Assembly: GCA_016906335.1 (NCBI GenBank)
Contig: JADEYG010000015.1
Location: forward strand, 372,001 to 436,000
DNA from: Novakomyces olei
Lineage: Eukaryota; Ascomycota; Novakomycetes; Novakomycetales; Novakomycetaceae
Direction: 5' to 3'
DNA: 64,000 nt
Under the pieces are notes generated by a model. That model saw nothing but the letters and a program-made list of their open reading frames with translations. It was not told the origin of the DNA and did not search any database. The translations under genes and the position numbers were made by a program. This document shows positions 10,432 through 22,086 of this stretch, one piece after another (position 1 is the first letter of the stretch; every line of letters starts with the position of its first letter).

Positions 10432-10819
10432 TATTATTTTTATTTCAGTATAAACGTTAAAGCTGCACGTTGTAATACTTCTCTTTCCGTACCAATATAC
10501 TGTTTTGTAGGCACAGCGAGCACACTGATTCTCGAAAAAAGTATGGTGGACTATACTTTGTTGGCAGTGTTACATCAAAAAGATGGCTCACACAAGGCAC
10601 TGCCGTTCCTTCTACTATTTTAAATCGCCAGAGCGAATCTGCGAGGTGCAGGCTACCTTCATTCTAGAGTACGATAATCTATTCCACGTATAAATAACCG
10701 CAATCCTTGTGCAGATCCCACACTTTTACATTCGGCGCACAAATATTGTACGCGAATGAAAATTTACGTGTAAAGTAATGCAGACGCGATCAGCGGCGCT
10801 CGTACATGAATAAATCTGA

Positions 10820-10939
10820 ATAAGACATGAATAGACATGAATAGACATGAATAGACATGAATAGACATGAATAGACATGAATAGACATGAATAGACATGA
10901 ATAGACATGAATAGACATGAATAGACATGAAGTAGACAT
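10820..10939. repeat. Decamer minisatellite, unit ATAGACATGA
   Basis: About eleven tandem copies with diverged copies on both sides (CATGAATAAATCTGAATAAG on the left, and GACACGAAT-like remnants to about 11050). The unit resembles the 4243-4376 array (GAATAAATAT versus GAATAGACAT), so the two may share an origin. Confidence 0.95.
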
Positions 10940-11293
10940 GAAAAAACACGAATAAATCTGAATTAGACACGATTAGACACGAATTTTTTCAACACGAATT
11001 ACTCAAAAACAAAATTTTTAAACACGACTTGATCCAACATGAATTATACTAGACGCGAGCTAGACTAACGCGACTAACGCGCAAAAAAAAAATAATAAAA
11101 TAAATGTATTGCGATTGTTATAGGAGCCCTGCACGCAGCACTACTTGAGTGTGACTAGAGGTACAAAGGTAAGAAGTAGTGTGACTAGAGAGAGGTACAT
11201 AGAGAGTGGTCGGTTACGTGAATAATATAGGCGCGCGACGCCAAAGGGGCTACCACCAAACTGCCCACGCTGATCGACGACGCTTGTGGAGCA

Positions 11294-14200
11294 ATGGCGG
11301 CCGCGTCCACAGAGACCGGATCGTCTGTGCGATCAGTGCCGTACGCTTCAGCCGCTGCTGCTCCCGCTACAGCGCCGGCAAAAGCCTTTGCCGGCACAAA
11401 AGATCAGGTTGCTGTTGCGGTAATAGAGAACACTCCACCGCCAAGTCCCGTAGCCGAAGATCCACCACCGCCGCCGCCGGAAACGAAACCGGCCGACAAC
11501 AAGGCGCCCGTGTTTGTACGCGCTCTGCACGATTTTGTGCCATTGGACGCAGAGCTCGATGTCGCTGTCAATACTAATACTAATGACAATACTAATGGCA
11601 ATAATAACAGTGCCATTGGCGACGAGAGCGGCATTGAACCGCAGAGCCGGTGCGTCGCGTTAGAGCGCGGAATGGTTCTCGTGCTCCACGAGCTGCACGC
11701 GTCCGGTTGGGCGGACGGAACCGTAGTTTACCCCGCACTCGACGGCCCTGTGCGGGGCTGGTTCCCCGGCAATTACTGTGAGCCCTATCTGCCTCCAATC
11801 CTCTTTAGCCTGTGCGAGGCGACAGACGCGCTCGTTCAGCACGGCAACAGTGCCGGCCATGTGGCAAACATGGTCGGGGCAGTGCGTGTGCTCCTCCGGA
11901 GCATGCACTGCCTCGACCGGGACTCGGCTATCGTCCAGAGCAGTCCCGCTCTTGCCGCTGAGCGAAGGGCTCTCCTCCACGAGCTGGCGGCTATGGTCAG
12001 CGCCAGCCGGCAGCAGGCTCTCAATATAGACAAGCGGGGGCAGAGGGTATACATCTGCGCCCAGCGCGTAGTCGAGCAGGCGGCTCCGTTTGTCGATATT
12101 ACTGAGCAGGTCGCTGAGGGATTGGCCGCTGACGATACCGGGTCCCTCCACAGACGCTCTGCCAGCTCTGCCAGCGATGGCAATGGCACTCGCCATGGCC
12201 ATGGCCATGGCCATGGCAATAGTAATGGCAGTGGCAATAGTAATAGTAGTAATAATAGTAATGGCGCCACTTGTAGCAGGTCGGCGTCGAGTATGGCGAG
12301 CGTGGTGCTCCAGCAGGCCAACGAGACACTACTTGCTCATTTGGCTGCGTACATTGGCAACCTGCACTTGCAGACACACGCTCCACTCGAGCTCTACCGT
12401 GCCACAAAGCACGCTTCGCTTGTGGCCACTCAGCTGATTAATATCGTGGACAGAATATACATCAGGTACCGTGACGCTCACGTGGCCCGCAGCCGGAACC
12501 GATCACGGCAGGCTATCAACCACCTCGTGGAAGTAGCCCGCTCTTTCTTGCTGCCAAAGAATGGCTCCGGCACTTGCAATGCCGATGGCTCTTTGGCCGA
12601 CCGTCTGCCAGTCTCTCAGGAGACGATAAGCGCACAGTTGCTGGACGCTACTACTGCCTGTGTACGCACAATCGGAGCCAGCATGGCTTTTGTGCGCCAA
12701 GCGCTGGAGGAGCATGGAGATTTCGATATGCAGCTGGATTCCAGGATAGATAGGCGCCGCCACGATAAGGAGCTGCCTCCTAATCCGGGCCGGGACGGGG
12801 ACGCGGAGTCTGAAATTTATGGGCAAAGCGCCAAGAGTAGTAGTCCAGCGAATAACAATATGAATGCCAATACCAAACACAAAACGCGTGGCAGTACGGC
12901 TGATAGTTGTGCAGATAGCATTGCTGATGACAATATTAAAGAAGGGAAACAAACCAGCTTTGCACAGGAGCGAGAAGCAAACGACGAGGGCAGTGCGGAC
13001 GATACGATTACACTCCCGAAACAGGTCCCTCAAACGTACGACAGAAGAGTGTCGGCCGCGTCTGTGGGTGCTTCAGTACGCAGCTCCGAGGCAGTGAATA
13101 ACAACAACAACAACAACAATAACAATAACAGTAACAATAATAATATTAATATTAGTACAGCAAACAAAACTGCCGCTGGTCACAGGCTGAGCCATAGTAG
13201 TGCGGTGAGCCGCACTACTATGCCAGAGAATGGAGCACCCAAATTTGTTAAAGACATCTTGTACACGGCCGATGGCAAAATCAACGCGGCCACGCTTTAC
13301 TCGCTAGTCTGTATTCTGACAGATGTGTCACAGCCCCCAGAACCATCATTTTTAGCCACTTTTTTCACGACTTTTCGTCTTTTTTCGCGCTCGACAAGTG
13401 TGTGTGAGTGTTTGGTCCACCGGTTCAACGATGCAGAGGTATTGGCACTCGGCCCTAAAGCAATCCAGCCGGTAAGGTTACGTGTATTCAACACCTTCAA
13501 GTCTTGGATTGAAGCTTATTGGATCCACGCTCAAGACGAGGAGGCACTGCCCTTAATTGCAGAGTTTGCCAGTGCAACTTTGCAACCATGTTTGCCTACT
13601 GCGGGTAAAAAGCTGCAAGAACTGTGCAGTAGACTAACACAGTCCCGGACAGCACTGACCCCGAAATCCCGGCCGATCTGGGAGATCGAGGGCAATTCTT
13701 TGCAGCAAGAAATACCTCCTCGGCCTGCACCAATTGTAACGAAAACCTTGTTGATTCAGTTACGGCTGGGAGCAGCTTCATCGTCTGGGGCAAAAGCCGC
13801 TGGAGCCAGTCCGCTTTCCCCACTGTCTATTCTTGATATTGATCCATTAGAACTCGCCAGGCAAATTGCCCTCAAGGAAATGAAGATTTTCGCCAGTATT
13901 ACGGAGGAAGAATTGCTGCATCGCGGCGGCAATTCCTCCCGTCGGCACCGACGCTCCTCTCACTCCCACGTGAGAGCCATGTCTACTCTTAGTACAGACA
14001 TGACGTCATGGATAGCTACTTGTGTACTGGACGAATCTGACGCAAAACGACGGGCGGCAGTTATTAAAAGATGGATTAAGGTTGCTGACAAATGTTTCCA
14101 GCTGAGCAATTACAATGCACTAATGGCAATACTGTGTGCTTTAAACAGCTCTACAATTGCAAGACTGCGCAAGACTTGGGCAATGCTTCAGGGCAAGCAT

Positions 14201-14818
14201 AAGAATACTCTGGAAAAATTACGTGCCTGCACTGATCACAATCGAAATTATGCTGTCTACCGCCAGCAATTGCTCAAGGCGCCATTGCCCTGCCTGCCTT
14301 TTGTCGGTCTTTATTTGACAGATATGACCTTTGTCGATGAGGGGATTATGAGCTTTAAGCCTTCCTCCCGACTTAATAATAGTAATAATAGTAATACAAA
14401 TGGAAACGGCAGCCGGGCAGGATCTATCTCTGCTGCCAGTTCAGACGAGTCCAGCCTGGCTCACGGATTTGATGGGAAAAGTCTGGAGTCTCCAGAGTCC
14501 GGCCTTTGCCTTGTTAATTGGGACAAATGGGTTAAAACGTACAAGATCCTTTCTGCCTTCAAACGGTTTCAGTCGGTCCCGTACAATTTTGAAGAAGTTG
14601 AGGAAATTCAGGTTTGGTTGGATGCACAAATGATGAGAGTACACAAATTGGGACAAAGCTCAGTGGGCGATTTATGGCGAAGAAGTCTTGTTCTCGAGCC
14701 GAAGCAGCTGGAGAACGTAGTGCCCGCAAACGACCCTTTGTCAGGTCTTTTACGCGGAGTCGGTATGAGTCGGCGATCGACCTCTACCACTGACTCTTCC
14801 GGTCCAGCTGGAAATTGA
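11294..14818 (+). CDS. CDC25/ste6: Cdc25-type Ras guanine nucleotide exchange factor with SH3 domain
   Basis: Single exon, 1174 residues. An SH3 domain at about 73-165 starts PVFVRALHDFVPLDAELDV and ends RGWFPGNYCEPYLPP; it is split by an Asn/Thr-rich insert of about 30 residues. Low-complexity His-Gly, Asn/Ser and poly-Asn tracts follow (about 300-330 and 600-625). The RasGEF N-terminal module is at about 645-745 (KFVKDILYTADGKINAATLY), and the catalytic Cdc25 domain at about 845-1140 (LDIDPLELARQIALKEMKIF, then TDMTSWIA, FQLSNYNALMAILCAL and VGLYLTDMTFVDEG). Family knowledge: SH3-bearing fungal Cdc25 proteins activate Ras at the plasma membrane, controlling cAMP/PKA or mating signalling. 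The ATG at 11294 is the first in frame. Confidence 0.93.
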   Translation: MAAASTETGSSVRSVPYASAAAAPATAPAKAFAGTKDQVAVAVIENTPPPSPVAEDPPPPPPETKPADNKAPVFVRALHDFVPLDAELDVAVNTNTNDNTNGNNNSAIGDESGIEPQSRCVALERGMVLVLHELHASGWADGTVVYPALDGPVRGWFPGNYCEPYLPPILFSLCEATDALVQHGNSAGHVANMVGAVRVLLRSMHCLDRDSAIVQSSPALAAERRALLHELAAMVSASRQQALNIDKRGQRVYICAQRVVEQAAPFVDITEQVAEGLAADDTGSLHRRSASSASDGNGTRHGHGHGHGNSNGSGNSNSSNNSNGATCSRSASSMASVVLQQANETLLAHLAAYIGNLHLQTHAPLELYRATKHASLVATQLINIVDRIYIRYRDAHVARSRNRSRQAINHLVEVARSFLLPKNGSGTCNADGSLADRLPVSQETISAQLLDATTACVRTIGASMAFVRQALEEHGDFDMQLDSRIDRRRHDKELPPNPGRDGDAESEIYGQSAKSSSPANNNMNANTKHKTRGSTADSCADSIADDNIKEGKQTSFAQEREANDEGSADDTITLPKQVPQTYDRRVSAASVGASVRSSEAVNNNNNNNNNNNSNNNNINISTANKTAAGHRLSHSSAVSRTTMPENGAPKFVKDILYTADGKINAATLYSLVCILTDVSQPPEPSFLATFFTTFRLFSRSTSVCECLVHRFNDAEVLALGPKAIQPVRLRVFNTFKSWIEAYWIHAQDEEALPLIAEFASATLQPCLPTAGKKLQELCSRLTQSRTALTPKSRPIWEIEGNSLQQEIPPRPAPIVTKTLLIQLRLGAASSSGAKAAGASPLSPLSILDIDPLELARQIALKEMKIFASITEEELLHRGGNSSRRHRRSSHSHVRAMSTLSTDMTSWIATCVLDESDAKRRAAVIKRWIKVADKCFQLSNYNALMAILCALNSSTIARLRKTWAMLQGKHKNTLEKLRACTDHNRNYAVYRQQLLKAPLPCLPFVGLYLTDMTFVDEGIMSFKPSSRLNNSNNSNTNGNGSRAGSISAASSDESSLAHGFDGKSLESPESGLCLVNWDKWVKTYKILSAFKRFQSVPYNFEEVEEIQVWLDAQMMRVHKLGQSSVGDLWRRSLVLEPKQLENVVPANDPLSGLLRGVGMSRRSTSTTDSSGPAGN

Positions 14819-15335
14819 TTCTGGCTAGGATTTGGTGAATTATTATTTTTGTTTATTTTTTTCATACCATTATCTATCATTATTATTATTATTTTATATC
14901 GCTTTGCCGTAATTACGTTTTGGCTGCTTGAAAAGGGGATTAGAGCCTTGCCACATGGTTGTGTTGTGTCAATGTCAGAGCATATAATGTACGGAATAGT
15001 GAGTTGCCGTGATTTTATTTTTATTTTTGTGTCAATTTTCAATTTTATTTCTACTTTAGCTATATATCGTTTATTTTCAATTTCCTTTTTGCGGATTATG
15101 TCTTCGGCTTGGCGTTACCTTGTTCCTTGCCGCTGGAATCATATTTGTGACGGTATTTGGGTTTTTGGCTTTAGCTTTGGATGCCGTCATTGGTGTTGTA
15201 TATAAGAGTACTTACTAGAAGTCTGTTATTTTGTTTAGAGTCAAAGTAAGGTTAGAATCACCAATAAGCAGGTACCTCTCTTCCAATAAGAAGCGACGCG
15301 TAGATTCTATTTTCCCGTTAGTCTCTACAGCACTA
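14819..15335. other. Intergenic, T-rich, no gene recognised
   Basis: AT-rich sequence after the Ras GEF. The open frame at 14849-15205 encodes a Phe/Ile-rich peptide typical of T-rich DNA. I see no conserved motif in it and do not call it. Confidence 0.5.
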
Positions 15336-15444
<109 letters not shown>

Positions 15445-15594
15445 GCAATAATGATAATAAAAATAACACATTAGTGATAGATAATCTCCATACGTCGGGA
15501 TATACAGAATACTTTTTGCTTTAATTATGGCAGAGAGTAAAATATTATCATTATCATTTAGAGGCAGCGCTTTTCCACGACTGCATTAGTGGAA

Positions 15595-16141
15595 ATGGCC
15601 AACAAAAAGAAACGAGACTCTGACGAAAAAGTGAATAAGAAAAGCACAAAAAAAACGGAGGTACCTGCTTGCAATATGAAATCTTTATACTGATTTTTGA
15701 GATTGATGAGCGTGGCCTCAATATACCAAAGTTGAACACGAGCGGCGAGCCGCAAGGAATTATTAAGCGGCGAGGCAAAAAGGGCAAAACGTTTGCCCAA
15801 GACAAGGTTTGATCTATCCTTAATTTCTAATTGAATTTTCATATTTTTTCGATTACGAAGATTCTAACAATTGGTTTCAGGATGTTTTACTTCGGATTTT
15901 AGCACAAGTGAGCGACGAAAAGGAAGGCCACATCAAATCGAAACTACAAAGAGCCCATGAGCTTGAAAAAATCCGGGAACTGAAGCGCAAAGAACAAGAC
16001 GCCAAAGACACTCAGAAAAAGGAAAAGCTTGATTCTGCAAAGGCAAGTTTAACGAAAAAGAATCGTAAAACGAGTGCTAGTCTAGAGCCCACGAAGCCGG
16101 CAGAGTCTGGTAAAACGAAAAAGGTATCATTTTCACGGTAA
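15595..16141 (+). CDS. LOC1: Loc1-like 60S ribosome assembly protein
   Basis: Three exons (15595-15660, 15702-15806, 15881-16141) give 143 residues. Introns are 41 nt and 74 nt; the first ends in GAG after a TACTGAT branch site. The protein is very basic. Its core, RRGKKGKTFAQDK joined to DVLLRILAQVSDEKEGHIKS and then a KxxxAxELEKIRELKRKEQ coiled-coil segment, follows the pattern of fungal Loc1. Loc1 is a nucleolar RNA-binding factor for 60S biogenesis, and in budding yeast also for ASH1 mRNA localisation. The very short first exon is mostly Lys-rich. Family assignment is by remembered pattern of a low-complexity family, so confidence is moderate. It is convergent with gatB. Confidence 0.65.
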
Positions 16142-16426
16142 TGCTGGCCTAAATGCGTGTGTATAATTATGGGCTTTTCGTTTAGCTAGTTAAATATTGG
16201 AATAATTTGGATCTGTTTTGACGCCTTTCTGTGTTCTCATATATTATTAATCAGATCTATGGATGGATAATCAGAATTGAAATAACTTTTAAACAGCCAA
16301 AACTATAATAAACATAGTCTTCCAATTTTTCCAACTTTTAAAAGCTCTTTATTGTCTACTCAAGAGTGTCTGGGTAAGCTTCTATAGTATTGATATTGAT
16401 GATCATAAATATATTACATTTTGTTA

Positions 16427-18314
16427 TCAGTCGTTGGCACAGTTCTCCATGATACACTGCTTGAGCCTCTCCTCTACTGCCTGTGGACTAAACTTGCCTC
16501 TTGATCTCCGCATTACCTGGCCCATTAAGAACTTTAGGACTTTGGCTTCACCCGCACGGAAAGACTCGGCTTCTTTACTGTATTCCGATAAAACTTGACT
16601 CACAGCCTTTTGCATTTGGGTATCGTCTCGCTGCAAAAACAAATTTTCTTCCTTTACAATTTGCAATGGTTCTCGAACATCACCATCGGCTAATTTTATT
16701 TCCAGCACTTTTCTCGCTGTCTCTCTCGCTATTTCGTTTTTTTGCAGCATTTGGAAAAGTTGGACAAATTGTGCCGGTAAAAGATTTATATGAGAAAAAT
16801 CCCGATCTTGTTTTAAAATTGCAAAAACGTCTTGCACAATCCTGAACATTAGAAACTGTGTACGAAGGAGTCGCTGTAGCAAAGACCAAAATAAAACTCA
16901 GTATTCAACAATTCAAATAATTATCAAATAATATAATTATTTGTATATTTGTATATAATAATTATGGAGTCATCATATATTTACACAACATACCAATTAG
17001 TCACGCCTCGAACAGTCTTTCTATCCTTTTCGACATGAGCGAGAACAGACATGAAAAATTCGTACACTCCCTCAGGAGCAATTGATCTTGCGTCTTTTAG
17101 AGAAAGTAAGTACGGTGCTCCCGTCAAGATATCCAGCTTTTCGTCTGTGAGTAGAGGTAGACTACTGCTTACTGCCTCAACAAAGCTCGGAAGCAATTTG
17201 ACAACGGGAACATCTGGATCTGGCATATACTGGTAGTCTAATGACTGTTCCTTGTTGCGAATAAAATATGTACAAGATTTAAGCAGATCAAATCCTCGCG
17301 TTTCAAAAGCTGGACGGCTCCACGAATCAAATCCAGATTCAACGCCCTTTCCTTCATCTACTTGAGTAGCAATCAAGGCTGCCTTTAAACGATCATATTC
17401 GTAATCCACAGCAATTGCAGCGCCCCTTACGGTAGCCACGTTTTTAACCTCGCTTCGAGCCCAAACTCTAGGGTCTTGCTGACTGTGTACGGATACATTT
17501 ATGTCACATCGGAGTCCACCGGCCTCGAGTAAAGCGTCACTGGCACCAACGTCCCGAAGAATCCTTTGTATTCTTGCTAGGGCTGCTGAAGTCGCCACTG
17601 CACAAGGAATAGTAGGAGCCGTTACTATCTCAATTAGAGGTGCACCCGCTCGATTGAAGTCTACAAGAGTGACATTATCCTCATACGAGCTCGAACCCGT
17701 GTCCTTTCCATTAGCGAAAATTGCGAAGAACATAAAAAAATAGACGACAAAAAACTATACTACAATTAAAAGATTAAAAATTAAAAGCAGACGATGAATA
17801 ATTTCGTTCATTATTTAGAAAGGGCAGTATTAATATCTTTTGTCGTCAACGTCAACAATAAACAGCAAACATTAATTGCTTAGAGAATAATATAGACTTC
17901 GCATACCTGCTCCAGCTGCAAGTGGGTTATATCCACCACTAGCGGATTAGCATATTTGCCCGCAAGATCACGAGTGGGCAATAGTAATTTACCACGCTCC
18001 CCCAATGGACAATATTTTTGTGTAATTTGATAACCGTTGGGCTGATCATGGTAAAAATAATGTTTCCGATCAAACGTGCTCCTCTTTGATAAAGAGCAGC
18101 CCAGAGCCAAGGCAGCCCGAGACGCTAAAAGTACTGCGCTTTTATTGAGTAAAGGCTGACTACCGGGGAGCGCTAAATCGAAATACGCAAGCGTACTGTT
18201 TGCAGGGCTGTTTAAATCAGGTAAAGGGGCCCTTGAGAATAATTTTTGTTGGGTGCGCAATAAAGCATGCACCTCCAAACCCACGCGTAAAGCATAAGTG
18301 CCAAAATTCGTCAT
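16427..18314 (-). CDS. PET112/gatB: Mitochondrial Glu-tRNA(Gln) amidotransferase subunit B
   Basis: Three exons (17907-18314, 16994-17703, 16427-16841) give 510 residues. Introns are 203 and 152 nt, with branch sites CGCTAATG and TTCTAATG. GatB hallmarks are clear: RVGLEVHALLRTQQKLFSRA at the start, YFYHDQPNGYQITQ, then across the first intron LQLEQ|DTGSSSYEDNVTLV and DFNRAGAPLIEIV, DYQYMPDPDVP, and a C-terminal YqeY-like helical domain. The enzyme transamidates misacylated Glu-tRNA(Gln) in mitochondria together with GatA and GatF. No transit peptide is visible from the ATG at 18314. A CCAG just upstream could be an acceptor for an extra first exon, so the N terminus is uncertain. Confidence 0.92.
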
Positions 18315-19003
18315 GTCCGGCTCATCCTGGCATTAAAAATAATTCTTTAGATCTAAGCTTAGCCGGTAAAAGCAGTCTAATGTAACTTTCAACCGTAATA
18401 GTCCACGTATTCCGTAATCAAACGAAGCCAAGCAGCGATGAAAGAATAGAGATCTAAAAAATATAGAAAGTATGAGAGCGAGCAGGAGAGAATATGGTAG
18501 AGAAATCAAAAAATCGGAAAAAGATTTTGACTACGAATAAAAATCTGATCAAATAGTCCAATAGCAACAAAGCTTCTGTGGCCTCAGCGCGAGCTTTAGC
18601 GACTAGATTCCTTTCCGTGGGCCTTAATCTTTATTGAATAATCTGCCTTGGCTGTGCCGCGAACGTTACAATACCGCTTCAAGCAGACCAGTTGAATCGC
18701 TCTTGACTTATACTGTAGACCAACAGACCAAGTCTCCTTCTCATCAATTGAGCTCGCTTCTTACAGCCAATCTGAAGATTGATTCGAGACTTAAGTAGGC
18801 CGGGTCGTGCTTATACGCAAATCAGGCGCACAGATTTATCCTTAAATTAAGATAGCCAAACACAGTCTTACTTTTAGTTTAATACTGATAGAAAGAAAAC
18901 CCTGTTCACAAGTCACGTGCACGCGATCGGCTGTTTATTAAATTAACAAGCGCGCTAGAACGCGTCTTTAGCACTATATAATTGCTGACCGGATCAAATC
19001 CTG
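18315..19003. other. Intergenic between divergent gatB and mau2
   Basis: No ORF, RNA gene or repeat recognised. An ACGCGT box at 18960-18965 lies 39 bp before the mau2 start codon. Confidence 0.5.
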
Positions 19004-21198
19004 ATGGGAGCGGCCGAGATTGTGAGTGATGGTACGGCCACGTTGAAAGCTGCAGCAGAAGCGTCACGTACCACAAACAAAATTGTTGCCTTGTCTTGGC
19101 ATTTATGTGAAATATACGCAGACGCTGCTCTAAAGATATACAACGCTTTCAGAGCAAAAGAGCTTCCTCGCGAATACTACGAGAGTGTGCTTACTGCTTG
19201 CCGACTGTTGGACACCTGTGTCGTATGTCTGTGTAAAATTATATAGCTCTCTAACAGATAGTCTTTGAACACGGATGTCGTGGTTGAGGCGCGTACAAGG
19301 CTAAAGTACGCTCAATTGCTGCTTCAGCACACAAAGGAGTACAAGCGAGCAGAAATGCATTTGATTCGAGGAGTAAGCTTTGCCGAGAATAGAGGAGAAC
19401 AATACAACTAATATTCAAATCAATCTCTCATTCAATACTGATTTTGCAGCTAAATATAACGTCTACCGTGGTATTTACCCTCCGCTATTGGCCATGCTGA
19501 CCGTTAGACGTCCCTACGCACGTTGAACTACCAATTCAAATTTACTTTGTTGTCCTTGAATCGAGATTATAGGCGCAAAGCTTCGCCACGCGTCTTTGAG
19601 ACGTATATCCTGGAGGCCGCAAGGTAGTCTTGATCATATAAATGAAATAACAAAACGAATTCAGCAAATATTTTTTGCTCACTAATACTGAAGGGAGGGG
19701 GAACACCGGTGGGAAGCGCTTTTTCTTCTTTTGCATGTCACATCTGAGCTGGCAGAAGTGCGAGAAGCGGCCGTGTGTGGAGCTTGTACTAGACTGGAAG
19801 AAATAGCAGGTTTAGCCTCACAACCTGTCCTTAAACCGCTTGCAAAGATTATTCGACTGCATTATTATTTGCTCAAAGGCGATTATGACCATTTTGTTGA
19901 TTTAGGGCAAGATGACATTTCGCTGATTTGTGGGGACGTGGGAATTTGCTCAAAGCTTGAGCAGTGTGTCTTGATCCTAAAGTTTATTTGTTGCTGCCTC
20001 ACTGGAGAGAGTGAAAACGCATTTGGTGCTCTAGAAGAGCTGGCCAAACTGTTAAGCGTGGACGAGAGCAAAAATTGCACAGCCTTTTTGCTCGATTGTG
20101 ATGGAGCAAACAGTTTTATCGAGAACCTGAGCTCACAAATATTTACAGGAATATACAGATTGGCTCATTCATTCATGACCTTGAAATGCCTATTCATGCA
20201 AGATAAACTTGTCGAAATCGAGCATTCAAATTACATTTGGGGTATTTCATTTAATTGGACTTAGCTGGCCAAATCGGCTCGTCTCTACATGCTAATTGCT
20301 AGGTACCTGTTTAGCCCTGCCTTCCGATTCTTATCTAAATTCGCTCTATGACTCTATCTCTTCGAGGTTTACGATACTGCAAGGCTTACAGACGCTGAGT
20401 CAAGGAAATGTTTCAAGGGCGATTACACTCTTGCAAACATCCCAAAAAACGAGCCTCGCTTCTTCTTTTAAGCACGCCAATTTACCATTATTGGCATTTG
20501 CTCGTGCAGCGCTATTGCAAGTATCAGGAGACATAGCAAAAGCTCAAGATATATATGAGCAACTTGAAAGGTTCTCAAAAGACTATGAACAACTAGGAAA
20601 ACTGTGCTTAAGTCAGTTTAATAGCAACGACTTGGAGCTACAACCACTCCCAAAAAACAACCGCGCGGCTTCTGTAGCTGCCGAGTTTTTCGCAGTTTGG
20701 CGCCTTAACGACGTCGTACGTGCGCGCTCAATATTGTATGAAATCGAGCTTGAATCGACCAAATTGCAATACACTGCTCTTAAATGTATGGCACTATCTG
20801 CCCTTGCAGACAAGTTCAAGCATACTGCACAGCCTGATCAATTACTAAAACTATACCTTGCTGGCTATCAGACGGCAGTTCGGGCAAAGCTATTGATCTG
20901 GCAGTTTCACTTTGGAATGGCGGTTCAAGGTAAGCATTCAATGACGGTTTTAATGGGTGTCTTTGGCTTCTTATTGAAGCTAGGCTTCACTTCCTTACAT
21001 TTTGTTTTGGTTTGGTAACATCCACATTATAATCCCGGATCTTCTGTTGAAAAATGCGCTCTTTCACAAAACTAACCATCAGAATTACTGAACAAAATGG
21101 AGATGAAAGCAAAAGCAAAAGCCATGCAGGAACGTAATGGGCTCTGCTTTAAGGATCTGATGAGAAATGCTAATGTACCGATTCCTGCGGATATTTAG
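19004..21198 (+). CDS. MAU2/SCC4: Cohesin loader subunit Mau2/Scc4 (TPR protein)
   Basis: Six exons (19004-19222, 19262-19372, 19508-19623, 19694-20241, 20303-20929, 21083-21198) give 578 residues with all phases consistent. Introns are 39, 135, 70, 61 and 153 nt, each with a CTRAY branch motif just before the acceptor. The protein is all-helical with TPR-like repeats: VEARTRLKYAQLLLQHTKEY, RWEALFLLLHVTSELAEVRE, RFTILQGLQTLSQGNVSRAI. The order and spacing follow fungal Scc4/Ssl3. With Scc2/Mis4 it loads cohesin on chromatin. The boundary of exon 3 (acceptor at 19507) is the least certain. A MAU2-type TPR protein is the best reading; another TPR protein is the alternative. Confidence 0.68.
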
Positions 21199-21337
21199 AT
21201 GCACGTGGATTAAGATACCCGGAAATGTAGCAATGATACGTTTGATAATTGTCTAATTGTTTTTTAAATACTATTAGTTTGATAAAAAATTGTACTGTGG
21301 TTAAAACCAAACGCGCTTTTTAAGACCTGATCAAACA

Positions 21338-21565
21338 ATGCCCAAACGTAAAGGGGCAGTAGCGGAAATAAAAAGGAGCAAAGCGGAAAAACGGCAAGAC
21401 GCAATGAAAGAGATCAACAATGAACAAACAATAATAATACCAAGGAGAAAAACAAAAGACTCTCCTTTCACAATTAGGCAGCTTAAAACGAAAATGAACA
21501 AGGCCGCACTTGCAGATTTAAGCCAACAAACCACAATGACAAAAACCAATTGTTGTGGGTATTAA
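21338..21565 (+). CDS. Small basic ORF, doubtful
   Basis: 75 residues from an ATG, very Lys/Arg-rich (MPKRKGAVAEIKRSKAEKRQ), ending NCCGY. It lies between the mau2 stop and the convergent cenp-a gene. There is no family I recognise. It might be a real small nuclear protein, or an accident in the A-rich 3' region of its neighbours. Confidence 0.3.
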   Translation: MPKRKGAVAEIKRSKAEKRQDAMKEINNEQTIIIPRRKTKDSPFTIRQLKTKMNKAALADLSQQTTMTKTNCCGY

Positions 21566-21642
21566 TAGACATTCAAGAGGAATTAATAATTAAAAAAATC
21601 CTGTAAATTTGACAGATAATTGCGATACTAAGCTGCAATCGT

Positions 21643-22086
21643 CTAGTTGCCAAGCCCACGAATACGACGCGCCAGGCGCATATCCTTTTGCATAATAGTT
21701 ACGCGTTTCGCATGTAAGGCGCAGAGATTTGTATCCTCAAACAGATGGACAAGATAAGCTTCTGTTGCTTCTTGTAAGCACATTATAGCCGACGACTGCC
21801 ATCGCACTCCGTAGTCTGTCCCGAGAGCGTTCCCCACATAATCAAAGGCAATTTCGCGAACGACCCGAGCAAAAGGCAATTTTCGCATTAAAAGATTCGT
21901 AGTTCGCTGGTATTTCCGGATTTCTCGTAATGCAACAGTCCCCGGTTTGAATCTATGAGGTTTTGCTTGCCTCTCATTCGTATTTTGGACATTTCTAGTC
22001 GGCTGTTTGCCCGATCGCGAAATTGGCGTTTGAATACTGCTTTTCCGACGACGCGCAACCGGGCGCCGAACAGGCGTATCTGCCAT
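21643..22086 (-). CDS. cnp1/CSE4: Centromeric histone H3 variant CENP-A
   Basis: Single exon; the ATG at 22084-22086 gives 147 residues. A basic 45-residue tail precedes the histone fold: [90 protein letters not shown]. It is a variant, not canonical H3: loop 1 is longer ([14 protein letters not shown]), Trp stands where H3 has Phe before QSSA, and the tail lacks the H3 ARTKQTAR start. From memory it is strikingly like fission yeast Cnp1 in the [15 protein letters not shown] segment. It marks centromeres and nucleates the kinetochore. An ACGCGT box lies at 22243-22248, 157 bp upstream. Confidence 0.93.
   Translation of the reverse strand: MADTPVRRPVARRRKSSIQTPISRSGKQPTRNVQNTNERQAKPHRFKPGTVALREIRKYQRTTNLLMRKLPFARVVREIAFDYVGNALGTDYGVRWQSSAIMCLQEATEAYLVHLFEDTNLCALHAKRVTIMQKDMRLARRIRGLGN

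Noticed and set aside
12503-13033. 176-codon minus-strand ORF, and others at 11660-12407
   Set aside because: Shadows of the GC-richer Ras GEF gene. Their repeats mirror its HGHG and Asn/Ser tracts.
14849-15205. 118-codon hydrophobic plus-strand ORF
   Set aside because: Phe/Ile-rich translation of T-rich 3' sequence with no family likeness or splice signals.
19004-21198. Three separate short genes at 19004, 19731 and 20296
   Set aside because: Splicing with CTRAY/AG signals joins them in phase into one TPR protein resembling Mau2/Scc4.
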